Below are positions 24,421-35,655 of a stretch of DNA of 64,000 nucleotides, piece after piece (within the stretch, counting starts at the first letter, position 1; the number at the start of each line of letters is the position of its first letter). The stretch lies in assembly GCF_964355755.1 (NCBI RefSeq), contig NC_092673.1, positions 6,327,001 through 6,391,000 of the forward strand, in the 5' to 3' direction. A program made the position numbers and the translations under genes. The DNA is from Antedon mediterranea (lineage: Eukaryota; Echinodermata; Crinoidea; Comatulida; Antedonidae). The notes below the pieces were generated by a model, which ran no database searches, had not been told where the DNA came from, and saw only the letters and a program-made list of their open reading frames with translations.

Positions 24421-25202
24421 AATAAATAATAATAAATAAATCATAAATAAGCTTATAACACAATATATGCTCATATATAGCAATATTATTGCATAATAAC
24501 AGTATTTAAAAAAGTGCGTATTTTGGCCATTTTTCGAAAAAATCCCTTACTATAGTAGGCCTACAGAGATTTTTTTCAAAAAATGGCCATATTTCGACTT
24601 TTTTATTTTTTGACATAAATGGTTACTATACATCTATAAGATGCTTATAACACAATATATGCACATATATAGCAATATTATTGCATAATAACAGTATTTA
24701 AAAAAGTGCGTATTTTGGCCATTTTTCGAAAAAATCCCTTACTATACAGTACAGGGATTTTTTCGAAAAATTGCCAAAATACGCACTTTTTTTTTTTATC
24801 AACTAATCATTTGTGTTGGTATTAATTAACAGTATTGATAAAAAAATATATAAAATTATGAAGAAGATATTAACTGATATCAATACTTGTGATACTGATA
24901 TATTGATATTAATAATATATCTTAGCCAAGGATTTTTCTTTAACATATAATTTTAAATTTTTAAGTGAAATTTTTATTTTTGGTTCCGATCTTCTTTCGA
25001 ATTGTGAAAATGCTTTATTATTTTATTATGTACAACAATTTCTTGTTAATTCTGGAAGATTTGATTGATGTTTCTGTTAGTTGTTTTAAAATGTTATATT
25101 TGTTAATCTGAGGCGCCTTGAAGCTAAGGTGGTTCCATCTTTTAAGGCGCCTCTGTGTAATGTACTGAATAAAAAGAAAAAATATATATATATATATATA
25201 TA

Positions 25203-25450
25203 TATTGATTAATTGTATTGGTTTTAATATATCGATTAATTGTATTGGTATTAATATATCGATTAATTGTATTGTTATTAATATATCGATTAATTGTATT
25301 GGTATTAAGATATCGATTAATTGTATTGGTATTAATATATCGATTAATTGTATTGGTATTAATATATCGATTAATTGTATTGGTATTAAGATATCGATTA
25401 ATTGTATTGGTATTAATATATCGAATAATTTTATTGGTATCAATATATCT
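25203..25450. repeat. 27-bp minisatellite
   Basis: About nine copies of a unit beginning TCGATTAATTGTATTGGTAT, preceded by a (TA)n run at 25184-25204. Because 27 is a multiple of three, three frames on two strands stay open through the array; these are artefacts, not genes. Confidence 0.9.
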
Positions 25451-25559
25451 ATATCGTTCTCGTTTTTAGGACCTCATGCATATCAGCTTTTCAATCACCC
25501 TCATTATACAAAGTTTAATAAATTATATACAACTTATTATATTAACTTTTAGCATTGTC

Positions 25560-26100
25560 AGTTTTCATTAATTTGCCTTTAGCTGGATCGTAATTGTAAA
25601 AATAAAATAAAGAAAAAGCTAAAACAAAACGACAAAAGTAAAACAGCCATGGTTTAGACACAGAGCTAAAGATTGAGCATTCTCCATGTTTACACGATTA
25701 ACACAATATCGGCATTGGTGCAATAAGATTATTGTCAATAATGTGCTCTATGGGAAATCTTTCAGTTGCAGATTATCAAATGATCCACGCGCTAGACAAG
25801 GATGTGTGTACACCGGTGCCATACGCGCTATCCTTATCAATGTATTAACCAATATAATCTAATGATAGTTTATCTATGGTTTATTGAAGGCACCAATGTA
25901 CTTGTAATACATCTTCCGTAATAATTGTACAAGTATACTATGTCCCTTTAACAGCTGCTGCTTGTGTACCTCTATTATTACAATTAGTAGATAGTAACTA
26001 ATTTCGAAGTGTACTAAAAAGTATAGTTGTTCGACCAATTTATTTTTTTACATGCCGTGCATGTTATTTCCTGATCAATACAGTTTGAAAAATCGATATT
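25560..26100. other. Core of the inverted repeat, no gene seen
   Basis: AT-rich sequence between the minisatellite and the right-arm copies; no coding or RNA feature recognised. Confidence 0.45.
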
Positions 26101-26879
26101 GTGATCATTTAAAAAAACTGTAGGCCTGCCTATAGTAAGGGATTTTATTTTTAAAAACATGGTCAAATTTCGACCCTTTTTATTTTTTGACATAACGCAA
26201 GATAATATTATCAGATTTATATATATTTGTATTTCTGACATAACTGATTATTTTTTCTGTGACATGCGCAGAATGACATCATGTGTTCAGAGAAATGTTA
26301 AACTTTGACCCTGACATAACTAGTTAAATTACTATGATGATACACACTATATACACATGGCAATATTACCGCATAATAATTGAAGTCGATATTTTGTCAA
26401 TTTTTTTATAAAAAAATATTCTTTTCAAAGTAGATCCTCACTATTTTGCTTAAATCCAGTTTTTCGAAAAAATCCCTGCACTATAGTACAGGGATTTCGA
26501 CCATGAGTAGAATCACGCTATGTAGTCAAACGTATTTGGAAAAGTCGATGTTTTGGTCATTTTTATAAAAAAAAATCTCTGTACTATATAGGCCTACATG
26601 GATTTTTTCGAAAAATGGGCAAAATACGCACTTTTTAAAATACTGTTATTATGCAATAATATTGCTATATATGTGCATATATTGCGTTATAAGTATCTTA
26701 TAGACGTATAGTAACCATTTATGTAAAAAAATAAAAATAATAAAAAAATCCCTGTTATACTATACTAATCCATGTAATATATAGCGTGTGCAGAATTAAC
26801 GTTTTGTTTTATAGGATACACACATTTTTTACAAATTTTTACAAAGGGGATGAACATATCAGACAATACTGTAATAATC

Positions 26880-27275
26880 GTTCTGTAATTGGCCGATACA
26901 GATGAGTAGCATGATGAGTCAGCCAATCAGGGGGTCCAATTATTGCGACTAGACAGACGATCTCAACATCTTTCAGACAGGAGTAAAAAAAGCATTTCCG
27001 ACTGAAAGTTCATCTGGCATTAACATACTGACCCACCACGAAGTAAGCTATTTATTTGCGTTCAAACTATTGCTAAGTCGCATGACAACATACAGGGCGC
27101 AGATGTAAGTGGTTTATTCATTCGAAAACGTCACATAAACTTTGAAAAGCAGTTTTAAAGCAAAGCTTTGCAAGTTGTCCCGCGTGGAGGAGAAAAGTAA
27201 ATTTGTGGCGCCAAGTTTTACCCCGAGGGTGGTGTAGCTCACTCACTTGACGGTGATTTACTGACAACTGACAAA
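26880..27275 (+). promoter_or_regulatory. Probable promoter and 5' UTR of the ADMP-like gene
   Basis: Three CCAAT boxes: one reversed at 26887-26891, then 26923-26927 and 26936-26940. An AP-1-like TGAGTCA lies at 26915-26921, overlapping the second box's flank. AGAC/CAGACAG words, which match Smad-binding cores, lie at 26950-26980. ATG is at 27276. Smad input would fit the known feedback of BMP signalling on ADMP genes, but the motifs are short and only suggestive. Confidence 0.4.
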
Positions 27276-29240
27276 ATGAGGGTTTGTTTACCTGCTGTAC
27301 AATGGTTGGTGTTAATCTTCATTGTTTTTTTATTGGAAGTTGTTGATGGAGAGACAAAGAATTGGGACAATAGCATGGAAAGTCGAATCCTTCGCTTCTT
27401 TGGTTTGACACAGAAACCAAAGATTGGGGTAAACGCTACGGCTCCTCGCTATATGATTGATATGTACAGAAGAATGGAAGAACAGCACCAACACAACATC
27501 TTCACGACTAGTAGCAGATGTGGATTCGATGACAATGATATTCCGGGCAACACAGTTAGAAGTTTGCAAAATACAGGTATGTCGACTATACATTAGAAAA
27601 GATACCTCATAGCCGATACGTACACACAAAATAGTCTTCCATGGTAAGGAACGACAAATGTACTTGTATAGATGTACTAGGCTACTAGGTCACGATTGAA
27701 CGAAAAACGAATATAGTTTCTACCTACAGTATATTTCGTTGAACGAAAAACGACTAGTTTTGGTATAGGAGCAAGTGGATAACACAATTATTCACCTATC
27801 TATACTCGCTTTAGACGATGTAAAGTAACATAGACTTTAAAAGGCGGATACCTTTTCTTTATATTAATATTTTTTGTGAAATAACTTGGATCGCAATGAA
27901 TAATGGTAGTTGACAGACTACTTGTTGCAGTACGGGTGATAAAACCTAAATACCAGCGAAAGTATTTTAACTAATTTTTATATAATTTCTACGTGTTTGT
28001 ATGTAAATATCTCGCAGTGAGATGGTTGTATATCATTGTAATGGCTTGAAAACAATCATTCTTTAGTGCCCAGCCATTTTACAGAAAATTTTCGACCACC
28101 ACGGCTTCTGCGTAACTGCCTATAAACCCAATGTAATACCGTAATAAATTATAAAGATCTATAGTAAGCATACGTTGCTGATACTGATATTTGACATTTA
28201 AGAAAATAAATCAAAAAAATCACCTTATTATTTTGTACCTTTTGCTTCTGATGGCCGTCATTTATTGCGCGCTATACGCATACCGTACGCGTTGGTCTAT
28301 CAATTCAGACCTTTGCAATAAAGTGAATAAAGATATAAAGTATGTAGACATAGTAATACTAATTATTAACTTATATTTTTATTAATTAATATAGTGTATT
28401 ATCATCATTTTATTGACAGGTCTGAGCATGCGTAAATCAAGCACCGGAAGTGGCCGTTACCATCAGTTACTTTCCTTCAACCTGTCAACAATCCCAGAGA
28501 CCGAAAGTATAACAAAAGCTGAAATCAATTTCGGAATTTTTGAGAACCGAGATGAGGCAAACAATAGACACACGGCAGTTCAAGTTTCTCTTTACCAATT
28601 ACTTAAACAAAATAAATTTAATGAAAACAATCTTCTTGACGATCAACCAATTTTAGAGTTTCATTCGTTGCATAACTTTACATCCGAATTTGACGAATAC
28701 GCAGTCATTGATATTCTAGACCTTGTCGAGAAATTTCGCTCGCAATCGATGAAGAATCTTCAACTATACGTTGCTTTTCAATTTAGCGGTAATTCGTTAG
28801 AAAGCGAACGGGATCTGCTCTCTAGTCAAACGTCGCTAATCGTCGTGTCAATAGACCATAGCCAGTGCAAGAGTCGGATCCGGCGTGACGCAGAACCCGC
28901 AGACGTCCACAACAACAATCCTAACATCTGTAAAAGAAATCGACTACTCGTGAATTTCAAAGACGTAGGATGGGATGATTGGATTATCGCACCGATGACG
29001 TATCAAGCGTATTATTGTGCTGGGGAATGCCCCTTCCCAATGAACGAAAGACTTAACACAACAAACCACGCTATAATGCAGACTCTGGTCGTGTCATTAG
29101 ACAAATCGGCCGCACCTCCCGTCTGTTGTTGTACACCGACAAACTTATCACCGATTTCGATGTTGTATTTTGATACAAATGACAATGTTGTTCTTCGCCA
29201 GTACGAGGATATGGTGGTACAAGACTGCGGATGTAGGTAG
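27276..29240 (+). CDS. ADMP: ADMP-like BMP-family secreted ligand, two exons
   Basis: Exons 27276-27576 and 28420-29240, joined in phase 1 by a GT-AG intron of 843 bp, give 373 residues. Residues 1-25 are a signal peptide (hydrophobic [14 protein letters not shown]). A TGF-beta prodomain with [19 protein letters not shown] and GNTVRSL follows. A furin site RIRR ends at 28886, leaving a 117-residue mature ligand with the cystine-knot pattern: [33 protein letters not shown] end. The tail [14 protein letters not shown] and the small two-exon structure favour ADMP over BMP2/4; a tree is needed to be sure. ADMP signals dorsally through BMP receptors to scale the embryonic axis (family knowledge). 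Unusual: three adjacent cysteines (29124-29132) where BMPs have two. Confidence 0.88.
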
Positions 29241-29322
29241 ACATTCCAACATGTACTGTTTACACAGTTCTCCAGATGATATGTTTATTTTAGTCAAATT
29301 AAATACACAAATATAACGGTAT

Positions 29323-29328
29323 AATAAA
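29323..29328 (+). terminator. Polyadenylation signal of the ADMP-like gene
   Basis: AATAAA 83 bp after the stop codon, in a short AT-rich 3' UTR; the first such hexamer downstream. Confidence 0.5.
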
Positions 29329-29340
29329 CGCAAAAACACG

Positions 29341-30172
29341 CTAAAATTGCTAAAAATAGGTAGCTTACTTGATACTATTGTTTACTCGTTGCAAACAACG
29401 TATGATGGGACTTGTTGAGAATATATAAATACTGCATTCCATTGTGGTCAAATCAGAATTATTATAGTATTTGAACAAATAGATAAGTGAGGGGAGGGGG
29501 GCGGGTGACGTAAGAAGGAAAACAATAAATAGAATGGCAACATGGAATAAAGCGAAACCACGGTAAAATAAAGGACAGAACGGCTTGTATAGAAAAAAAG
29601 GTACTAAAAACATATCATGCAATAGCAGGGTTTGATTCTGACCAAATGAACAGCACACTATATTCTCTCGTAACATCGGATGTTACCTCCAGACATATTT
29701 AATCCTAAATAGCACAAATCAAACCAATTTAGACAGCAATATTGCAGAATAGTACCGACTGAGTAATAATCCAATGTTAATCCTACAGGCATAGCAAAAG
29801 AGTTTCTTTAACATGTAAAAGATTGAATGTACAGTTCACTGTTACCTGAGGCCTTGTACTTTATAATCGACTTTTTAGTATTAAGCACACTTAGTGCATT
29901 CTGTTATTTCTATAGGCTCATTTTCTTGTCTAGTCGACCATTCAATATTATTCAATATCACATTCATGACTTAATTAACGGAACATCGCCAATTTAATTG
30001 TTTCTTTGTTCCTCACCTTGTGTGAGTGATGTGCAATATATTATTCGTACAATAAAGGGCCGGGGGTAGCGTTGAATGTTTTTGGACCAAATTAGGATTC
30101 GTGGTTTTGCGTGACGTAAGGGTCAGAGCGTGGATACGCCTGCGTATTTAGCGCGCTAAAGCTTAGTTCTCT
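29341..30172. other. Intergenic DNA, no gene seen
   Basis: No exon or frame supported. I looked here for the Cys-rich gene pinhead, a frequent neighbour of ADMP, and saw no candidate. Confidence 0.45.
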
Positions 30173-30248
30173 CGCAAATGAATTGACCAATCACAAGCGA
30201 ACACAATTAGGATAAGCCATCGTGTCGTGATTGGTCAACTCATTTGCG
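30173..30248. repeat. Short hairpin element
   Basis: CGCAAATGAATTGACCAATCAC at the left is inverted at the right as GTGATTGGTCAACTCATTTGCG. Each arm carries a CCAAT/ATTGG box. About 76 bp overall. Confidence 0.6.
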
Positions 30249-30858
30249 TTGCGCTTACGTATTTAGTACAGTACCGAATGAGAAATTATTTATTGTACGG
30301 TATTATTGACGCTAGAAAGTATGTCCTACGTTTTGGACCAATACTGATTTTTTTATTTAAATATATTGTTTATGTTTATCTTTTAGAACCGATAAGTTTG
30401 CATAAAACACGACAGTACGTGTGTATCTCCAACCAGGAGTATAACTTGGTACGGTGCATGATAACAAGTGAATGTTATTTGTTTGATGTATTTGGTATGT
30501 GTTCGATACAAGTGACGTCATAATGATCATTAATTAATCTAATTAATAATTAAGGAAATCGCGTTTGCTAACAAAATGTAAACATTTTTATATGGAGAAA
30601 ATAATTATTTAAATAAAATGCTTGAGTGAACTTTCGTATACAATTTCTTTGGTTTTTTCCCGCCAATTTTGTAAACAATTATTTTATTTCATAATAACAA
30701 CCCTGTGTTCAGGAATCACAGCACAATTTCTTTGTTTTAGTCTAAAAGGGTCAAACCAATTTGATAGTGTAGCTTTAAGGGCTCAAATAGGATTTGAATC
30801 AACAGATCAATCGTCGTCGCAGTTACTCTTGGTTACACTCAAAGGATGCAAAGGTGTA

Positions 30859-30952
30859 CGTACACGCAATGCAGGCAATTTAACCAATCAGCAGCATTTC
30901 GGATAGTCATTCGCTTCGGATTGGTCAAATTGCCTGCATTATTGTGTGTACG
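30859..30952. repeat. Short hairpin element, second of similar type
   Basis: Arms of ~32 bp: CGTACACGCAATGCAGGCAA on the left and TTGCCTGCATT...GTGTACG on the right. Each holds an ACCAATC / GATTGGT core like the hairpin at 30173, though the outer sequence differs. Confidence 0.6.
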
Positions 30953-32300
30953 GCATTACGTCATTGCGGCAACCAAGCTTTGAGGGTAACGGTGTATCCT
31001 ATAGTGGGAACTACGTTTTATCATCGTCAACACAATCGTTCTCTATCAGCATTTTCATCTATTTTCGTCATCTTCCTCATTTAACTTCCTTCATCCTGCT
31101 CGTCATCAGCACCCACGTGACAATCGTCATCAATCATCGTTACCACTATTTTCATCAGCATCATAATCATTATCATCATCGTTATCTACAACATCAACGA
31201 ACATCCGACACAATTGGTCACACTGACCTCTCATTTCATTTTTTTACATACTGCAGTGAACCAGACTACTGACGTCATCAACTCATACATCAAACTTTAA
31301 AGTTAAAAACGGGCATGAACCGGTAGCAACCTAGCGAGCTATCAATTCTCTTAATGAATCACTGCTGCGTCCTCTCCATGTTAACAGTGGTTTTCGAGAT
31401 GTTAACAGTAGGCCTACGTCCGAGTTCAAGTCTACTTTCGCTATATATTAATTGAAAATATCCTCATTAATGCTCAAATGTTGAATTGTGGTATGACTAT
31501 TAAACGTGTGGCTTGCTGACTTAAACAAACACATAATACACCCGTGACATGTTTTGATTAATTGTACCAGTAATTGTGCCATGGGGTGTACAAGTAGGTA
31601 ACGAGTTTCCTTGTAGATGCCTGCCGTAACGCCAAAGAGTTATGTCAACCATGGATTCTTTAATCCATGTGTCAACTTAACAGGTCGTTTAAATAAATGT
31701 GTTGTTCTAATAGCCGGATATACAAACAACAAAATCATCAAAAACCCACACATAAATTATCAGAAAAACATGTTGTATTGCTCATTCGTCGACCTCACAA
31801 ACTGGGATAATTCATGAGCCCACGTTTTAATTATATAACTCTATTTATAAATTTGACTCTCAATTTTGCAATCAATATGCATTATTTTGGCTGCTCAGTG
31901 TCCGCGCAGCATGTACGGCCGGTGTAAGATTTAAATCTGTCCGGTGTTTGAAAGTGTCCACTGGACAATTTTCAGCATTGAATATTGTAATACTAGCTGT
32001 TGAAAATGGCCGCAACCACCCGGGCAGCTTTCATCGATAAAAAAGTAGGACCATCGAGACATCGACATCATATTAACCCCGTAAAAACTAGGGCACTGGA
32101 CGTTCACCAACTCCCGTTAGGGTAATTATAATTCCTTAGAATACCAACTTGAATCGCAAAATATCAAGTGGATTGAAATAAATATTACTATTATTATATC
32201 TGGAGACATATAGTCTAATCAAATTAAATTGTTTGTTTTTGATTGAGTATATACAACCTGTTGTCAATTTGAAGTAAATCGACAACTTGAAAAATATATA
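30953..32300. other. Intergenic DNA with an ATC-rich tract
   Basis: 31010-31200 is rich in CATCAT/CATCGT words. 31917-32010 resembles, in inverted orientation, 46100-46255. No gene was supported; the open stretch 31617-31817 has no splice context or family match. Confidence 0.45.
31917..32010. repeat. Dispersed repeat, inverted relative to 46100-46255
   Basis: Shares GGTGTAAGAT, GTGTCCA and TTTTCAGCATTG blocks in the same order with the reverse complement of 46100-46255. Probably old copies of one interspersed repeat. Confidence 0.45.
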
Positions 32301-32329
32301 GCCTACTGTATTATTATTTCGAGGGAATG

Positions 32330-32640
32330 AATATCACTAAATCATATAGGCATAGGGCCTACCTATTTCGTTATCTCGAAATATTATTTCATTCGAAATT
32401 CGAATTACTACTTCGCGAGAGAACGAAATAATTTCCCTCGAAATTATTTCGTTCTCTCGATCATCATCATCATCATCATCATCATTCCTTGTCTCGAAGT
32501 AGTAATTCGTTTTTTATATTATTCAGTTCTTGAAATCTTATTTTGTTCTCCCTAAATATATTCGTTCCCTCAAAATATTTTTCAGTTCTCAAAATATTAT
32601 TTTGTAATATTCATAATACTGCTACTAATTTAATAATATC
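32330..32640. repeat. Degenerate ~20-bp repeats with central hairpin and ATC microsatellite
   Basis: Units of the type ATTTCGTTCTCTCGAAAT occur in one orientation left of 32440 and the other to the right. A perfect 19-bp hairpin (CGAGAGAACGAAATAATTT and its complement) spans 32418-32460 and is followed by (ATC)8. Another fold-back with minisatellite arms, decayed; no target duplication found. Confidence 0.5.
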
Positions 32641-33129
32641 AACTGATAACAAAAGTTCTTTAAACAAGTAAGTTCGTCATTGTTAAAGTCAGTTCTTTTT
32701 CATTATATTTTTTTCACAGATGCCTGATTTTTGTTTTTATTTAATAAAACATTGAATTGGTTAGTCACAATATTTGCTTTGTTTCTATAGACTTTACATT
32801 ATTTATTTATTTATCTAAAATACATTTGAAAAATATTGTTGATGCATATTACCAAAAAATATTTGTTTTTTATATTTTATATGGCAAAATAAACACCTTA
32901 ATTGCGCATCATAATTATTCGTTCACTCAAGGGTATTTCGGTTTTTTGTTTTTTTCGAATATTAGGGTATTTCGTTCCCAATACAAACAGTCCAATACCG
33001 TTATACATCAAATTCATAGAATAATGGCTTATATTGAAATGAAGCGTTTAAAACGTCTTTGCCACAATGTCTGTACATGCAGCTGAGTTTAAAAAATCGC
33101 GGTTGTATTTTTGTTTTATATGGACATAT

Positions 33130-34112
33130 AAACATAGAAACCACCAGCTAATACCAGAAATACCAACAGCTTATGTATCAATTTTTAAAATCAACACCAG
33201 CTAATTTAGAACGGTCAGCAGATAATGTAGTAACGAAAATTGCCTCACAGCTAATGTTGAAAATATTGTATAATTTAAAAACCTGTCTACATCATGTGAA
33301 AATGCATTTCTTTACTTACCGGTAGCTATCCATCTATCCACGTCTCGTAAGTGACCAACCAACAACCACTTCTAGTAAGTAACCACCTCTATTGAACGAC
33401 CACCGTCTCTGATAATCGCCCACCATCTCTTAACGACCACACCACTCGTCAAGGACGAGCTATTTTAAAGGACCACCACCTCGGCTTCTCATAATCAACC
33501 TCATGACGGACTACCTCTCTTAACGACCACGCCTAAAGTGTCGACCTCTCTATAAAAAAAAACGTCCACCTCTCCACTGGGACCACTTCTCATAATCGAC
33601 TACCATCCGTAACGACCACCTTTCGCAAATTACCACCTCTATTGAGGTGGTCACTTACGGGAGGTGTAGTCGGTAAAAGAAGTGGTCGTCTACGAGCGGT
33701 GGTAGTTTATGAAAAGCAGTCCCTTATGAGAGGAGGTTACCCCTTCAGGAAGTTGTCCATTGTGAGAAGCGGTCCTTTAACAGAGGTAGTCCCTTTTAAA
33801 TATTAAAGGTGGTCGCTAACAAGGGTAGTTGCTTACGATCAGAGTGTTACGTTTTGAAAGCCGATCACTTACGAGAGGTGGATAGACTGACAGCTAAACT
33901 AAGTAGAGAAATACATTTGCACATGATTTAGACATTTAGGTTTGTAAAATATATAATTATTATTTTATTAGCTGGCGATATTAACTACATCAGCTGTGAG
34001 GCAATTTTCGTTACTTCATTACCTGTTAAGTTGTATATTAGCTAATGTTGATTTTTATTTAATAAATAACTGTTGGTGTTTCTACATTAGCTAGTTCTAG
34101 GTTTTACTACAT
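33130..34112. mobile_element. Fold-back element with 'GACCACCTCTCGTAAGC' minisatellite arms
   Basis: The outer 200 bp of each side are inverted copies of one another: AACGAAAATTGCCTCACAGCT at 33233 against AGCTGTGAGGCAATTTTCGTT near 33990. Inside, 33340-33640 is a run of degenerate units like GACCACCTCTCGTAAGT, and 33645-33880 carries the same unit inverted (ACTTACGAGAGGTGGTC). No gene. The exact ends and target duplication were not resolved. A one-armed relative is at 37050-37812. Confidence 0.75.
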
Positions 34113-35655
34113 GGGTGGATTTGACAGTTTCGACGACATTTGCTGCCGTTTTCTACACTAGCGGTTTTGAACAGGGACTAGTGTAAAGGAAATGCCACAA
34201 GTTGTGTTTTTTTATTTTTTTTTATTTATTGTTTTGTGTACTAAAGTGGCAGCATAATCAGTATTTATTTTTACCAGATGTCCAGCAAGGGTAATGTCCC
34301 ATAACTCAGGCCACAATTGTCAGGTCAACCTCAAAACAGCGGCTCTCGGGAGATATTAATTACCGGTAGTCGTGTTAACTGTCATCTGTTATTTGTCAGG
34401 AGAAGGGGTGCGAACTTGCCATATCTCAAATTAAGATTACGCTTACCATGAATATGATTTCATTACAAGAATTATATACCACAGTATGTTACGTAATTTA
34501 ATTCTCTTATTTTAAAAAATAACTAAATAAATTAGTATATGATTCTAGTATAAGTATTATAAAAAATGTTTCTATTTAATATACAGGGAGCGGGGGTTGC
34601 CTCATAGCCTGAACGGTTTTAATACGAACTTATGTACTATAATATTATTTTACGTAGATTACTATTTAATATTATTTTATTTATTTAACAACATATTTAT
34701 ACAGGATTATACACAATCAAGTAGAAATATACTTGTTTTGCATTGTGGTCCTGTCGACAAAAACGGATACAAATTTAAATACAATTTCAATTAATATTAT
34801 AATATAATTTGAGATGAACGTATAATATGTAATAAAGAATAACTATATGATTATATTTTATACTCCTATCTGAATGTGCTATTTATTGTGTAATAGAACG
34901 ACTGAAGCGTTTACCAATAAGAGTATCTTCGAAATTTAATTTAATAAATGGCATTTCCCTCCAATAGTTTTTTTCTCTCATTTTTTTGTGTACTTGCCAC
35001 TGTAATAAATTACCATTCCCTAACCATGAACATTCTAGAATAAGATGTTTACATTTAAGACATCATGTATAATTAATATAATAACAATCAGGAACATTCC
35101 AGTATGCTATTAATAGAAACTGTAATCAAATAGAATAAGAAGTATAAAGAATGATATAGAAGGATAGGAACATCTTGTATATAAAGGGATGTAAAACTAT
35201 TGTCATGTTGTTGGATATTAGAGGTTGGATATTAGATTGTAAAAGTTATTGTGAAGCTGTTGTTTAAAATGCTTACTGGGTTGTTGAAAGTTGAAGTTGA
35301 TTGAAATTAAAGATTTGTTTTTGAGTTATTTTACAACTTTGTGAATTTGGTGTGTATACTTTTATGTCACAAGGGAGTTTCTAAAGTATTTTCAACCGCT
35401 CGGAAACATACGTAAAAGGAGTTCGTGACATCCACTTAAGGCACAAAGTTTAAATTATAGGCCTACACCTGACAAAACTGTTTGCTCTTTCTTCTAATCG
35501 GCAATTGGTTAAAACAAATGTAGCAAGAAGCTGATTGGCTCAATGTTTGTTCAAAACCTCCTACATTTAAAAAATCATTCACTTTGCTTGCAAAGTTCCA
35601 ATCACGGTGTTGTTCGTTACAATCTGCCTTCTTTCTATTTTTACTTATTATCATT
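34113..35655. other. Intergenic DNA; possible promoter or LTR-like segment before the integrase gene
   Basis: A TATATAAAGGG box at ~35178, followed by ~280 bp to TGTCACAA and a G/T-rich stretch, resembles a transcription start region or a lone LTR, but no matching second copy lies in the window. Otherwise featureless AT-rich DNA. Confidence 0.3.

Larger units (their letters stand above)
19413..24611 (+). repeat. Segmental duplication, copy A
   Basis: Nearly base-for-base the same as 48445-60209 once two insertions in that copy are removed. It covers exons 2-7 of the NRF1-like gene, the LINE fragment, an extra exon-2-like unit, the 98-bp tandem array and the start of the large inverted repeat. 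Copy A has lost two pieces of the LINE (one of ~70 bp near 19895 and one of ~150 bp near 20764) that copy B keeps. Copy B carries a 10-bp insertion in exon 3. Confidence 0.9.
24597..26755. repeat. Large inverted repeat (~155-bp arms) around a 1.8 kb core
   Basis: The left arm, 24597-24752, runs from TTTTTGACATAAATGGTTAC through GCATAATAACAG to CGAAAAAATCCC. The right arm, about 26598-26755, is its reverse complement. A partial third copy of the left arm lies at 24450-24590, and weaker copies near 26110-26180 and 26460-26580. The pattern suggests a fold-back element family. Copy B holds only the first ~165 bp before the LTR element interrupts it. Confidence 0.65.

Noticed and set aside
25184-25204. 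AT microsatellite considered as an origin or CRISPR-type feature
   Set aside because: Simple sequence next to a minisatellite; no spacers and a eukaryotic context, so not a CRISPR array. The same applies to the satellite at 43376-45960.
25018-25552. Three overlapping open frames on both strands with repeated ILIPIQLID or INISINCIG peptides
   Set aside because: Produced by a 27-bp minisatellite, whose unit length is a multiple of three; no start context, splice sites or domain.
27276-29240. BMP2/4 or GDF8/11 identity for the ligand
   Set aside because: GDF8/11 excluded by the BMP-type mature motifs and lack of the extra N-terminal cysteine pair. BMP2/4 is not fully excluded, but the [14 protein letters not shown] tail favours ADMP.
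31617-31817. 66-codon frame downstream of the ADMP-like gene, considered as a pinhead exon
   Set aside because: Only three cysteines, no acceptor or donor at the ends, no resemblance to a Cys-rich secreted protein.
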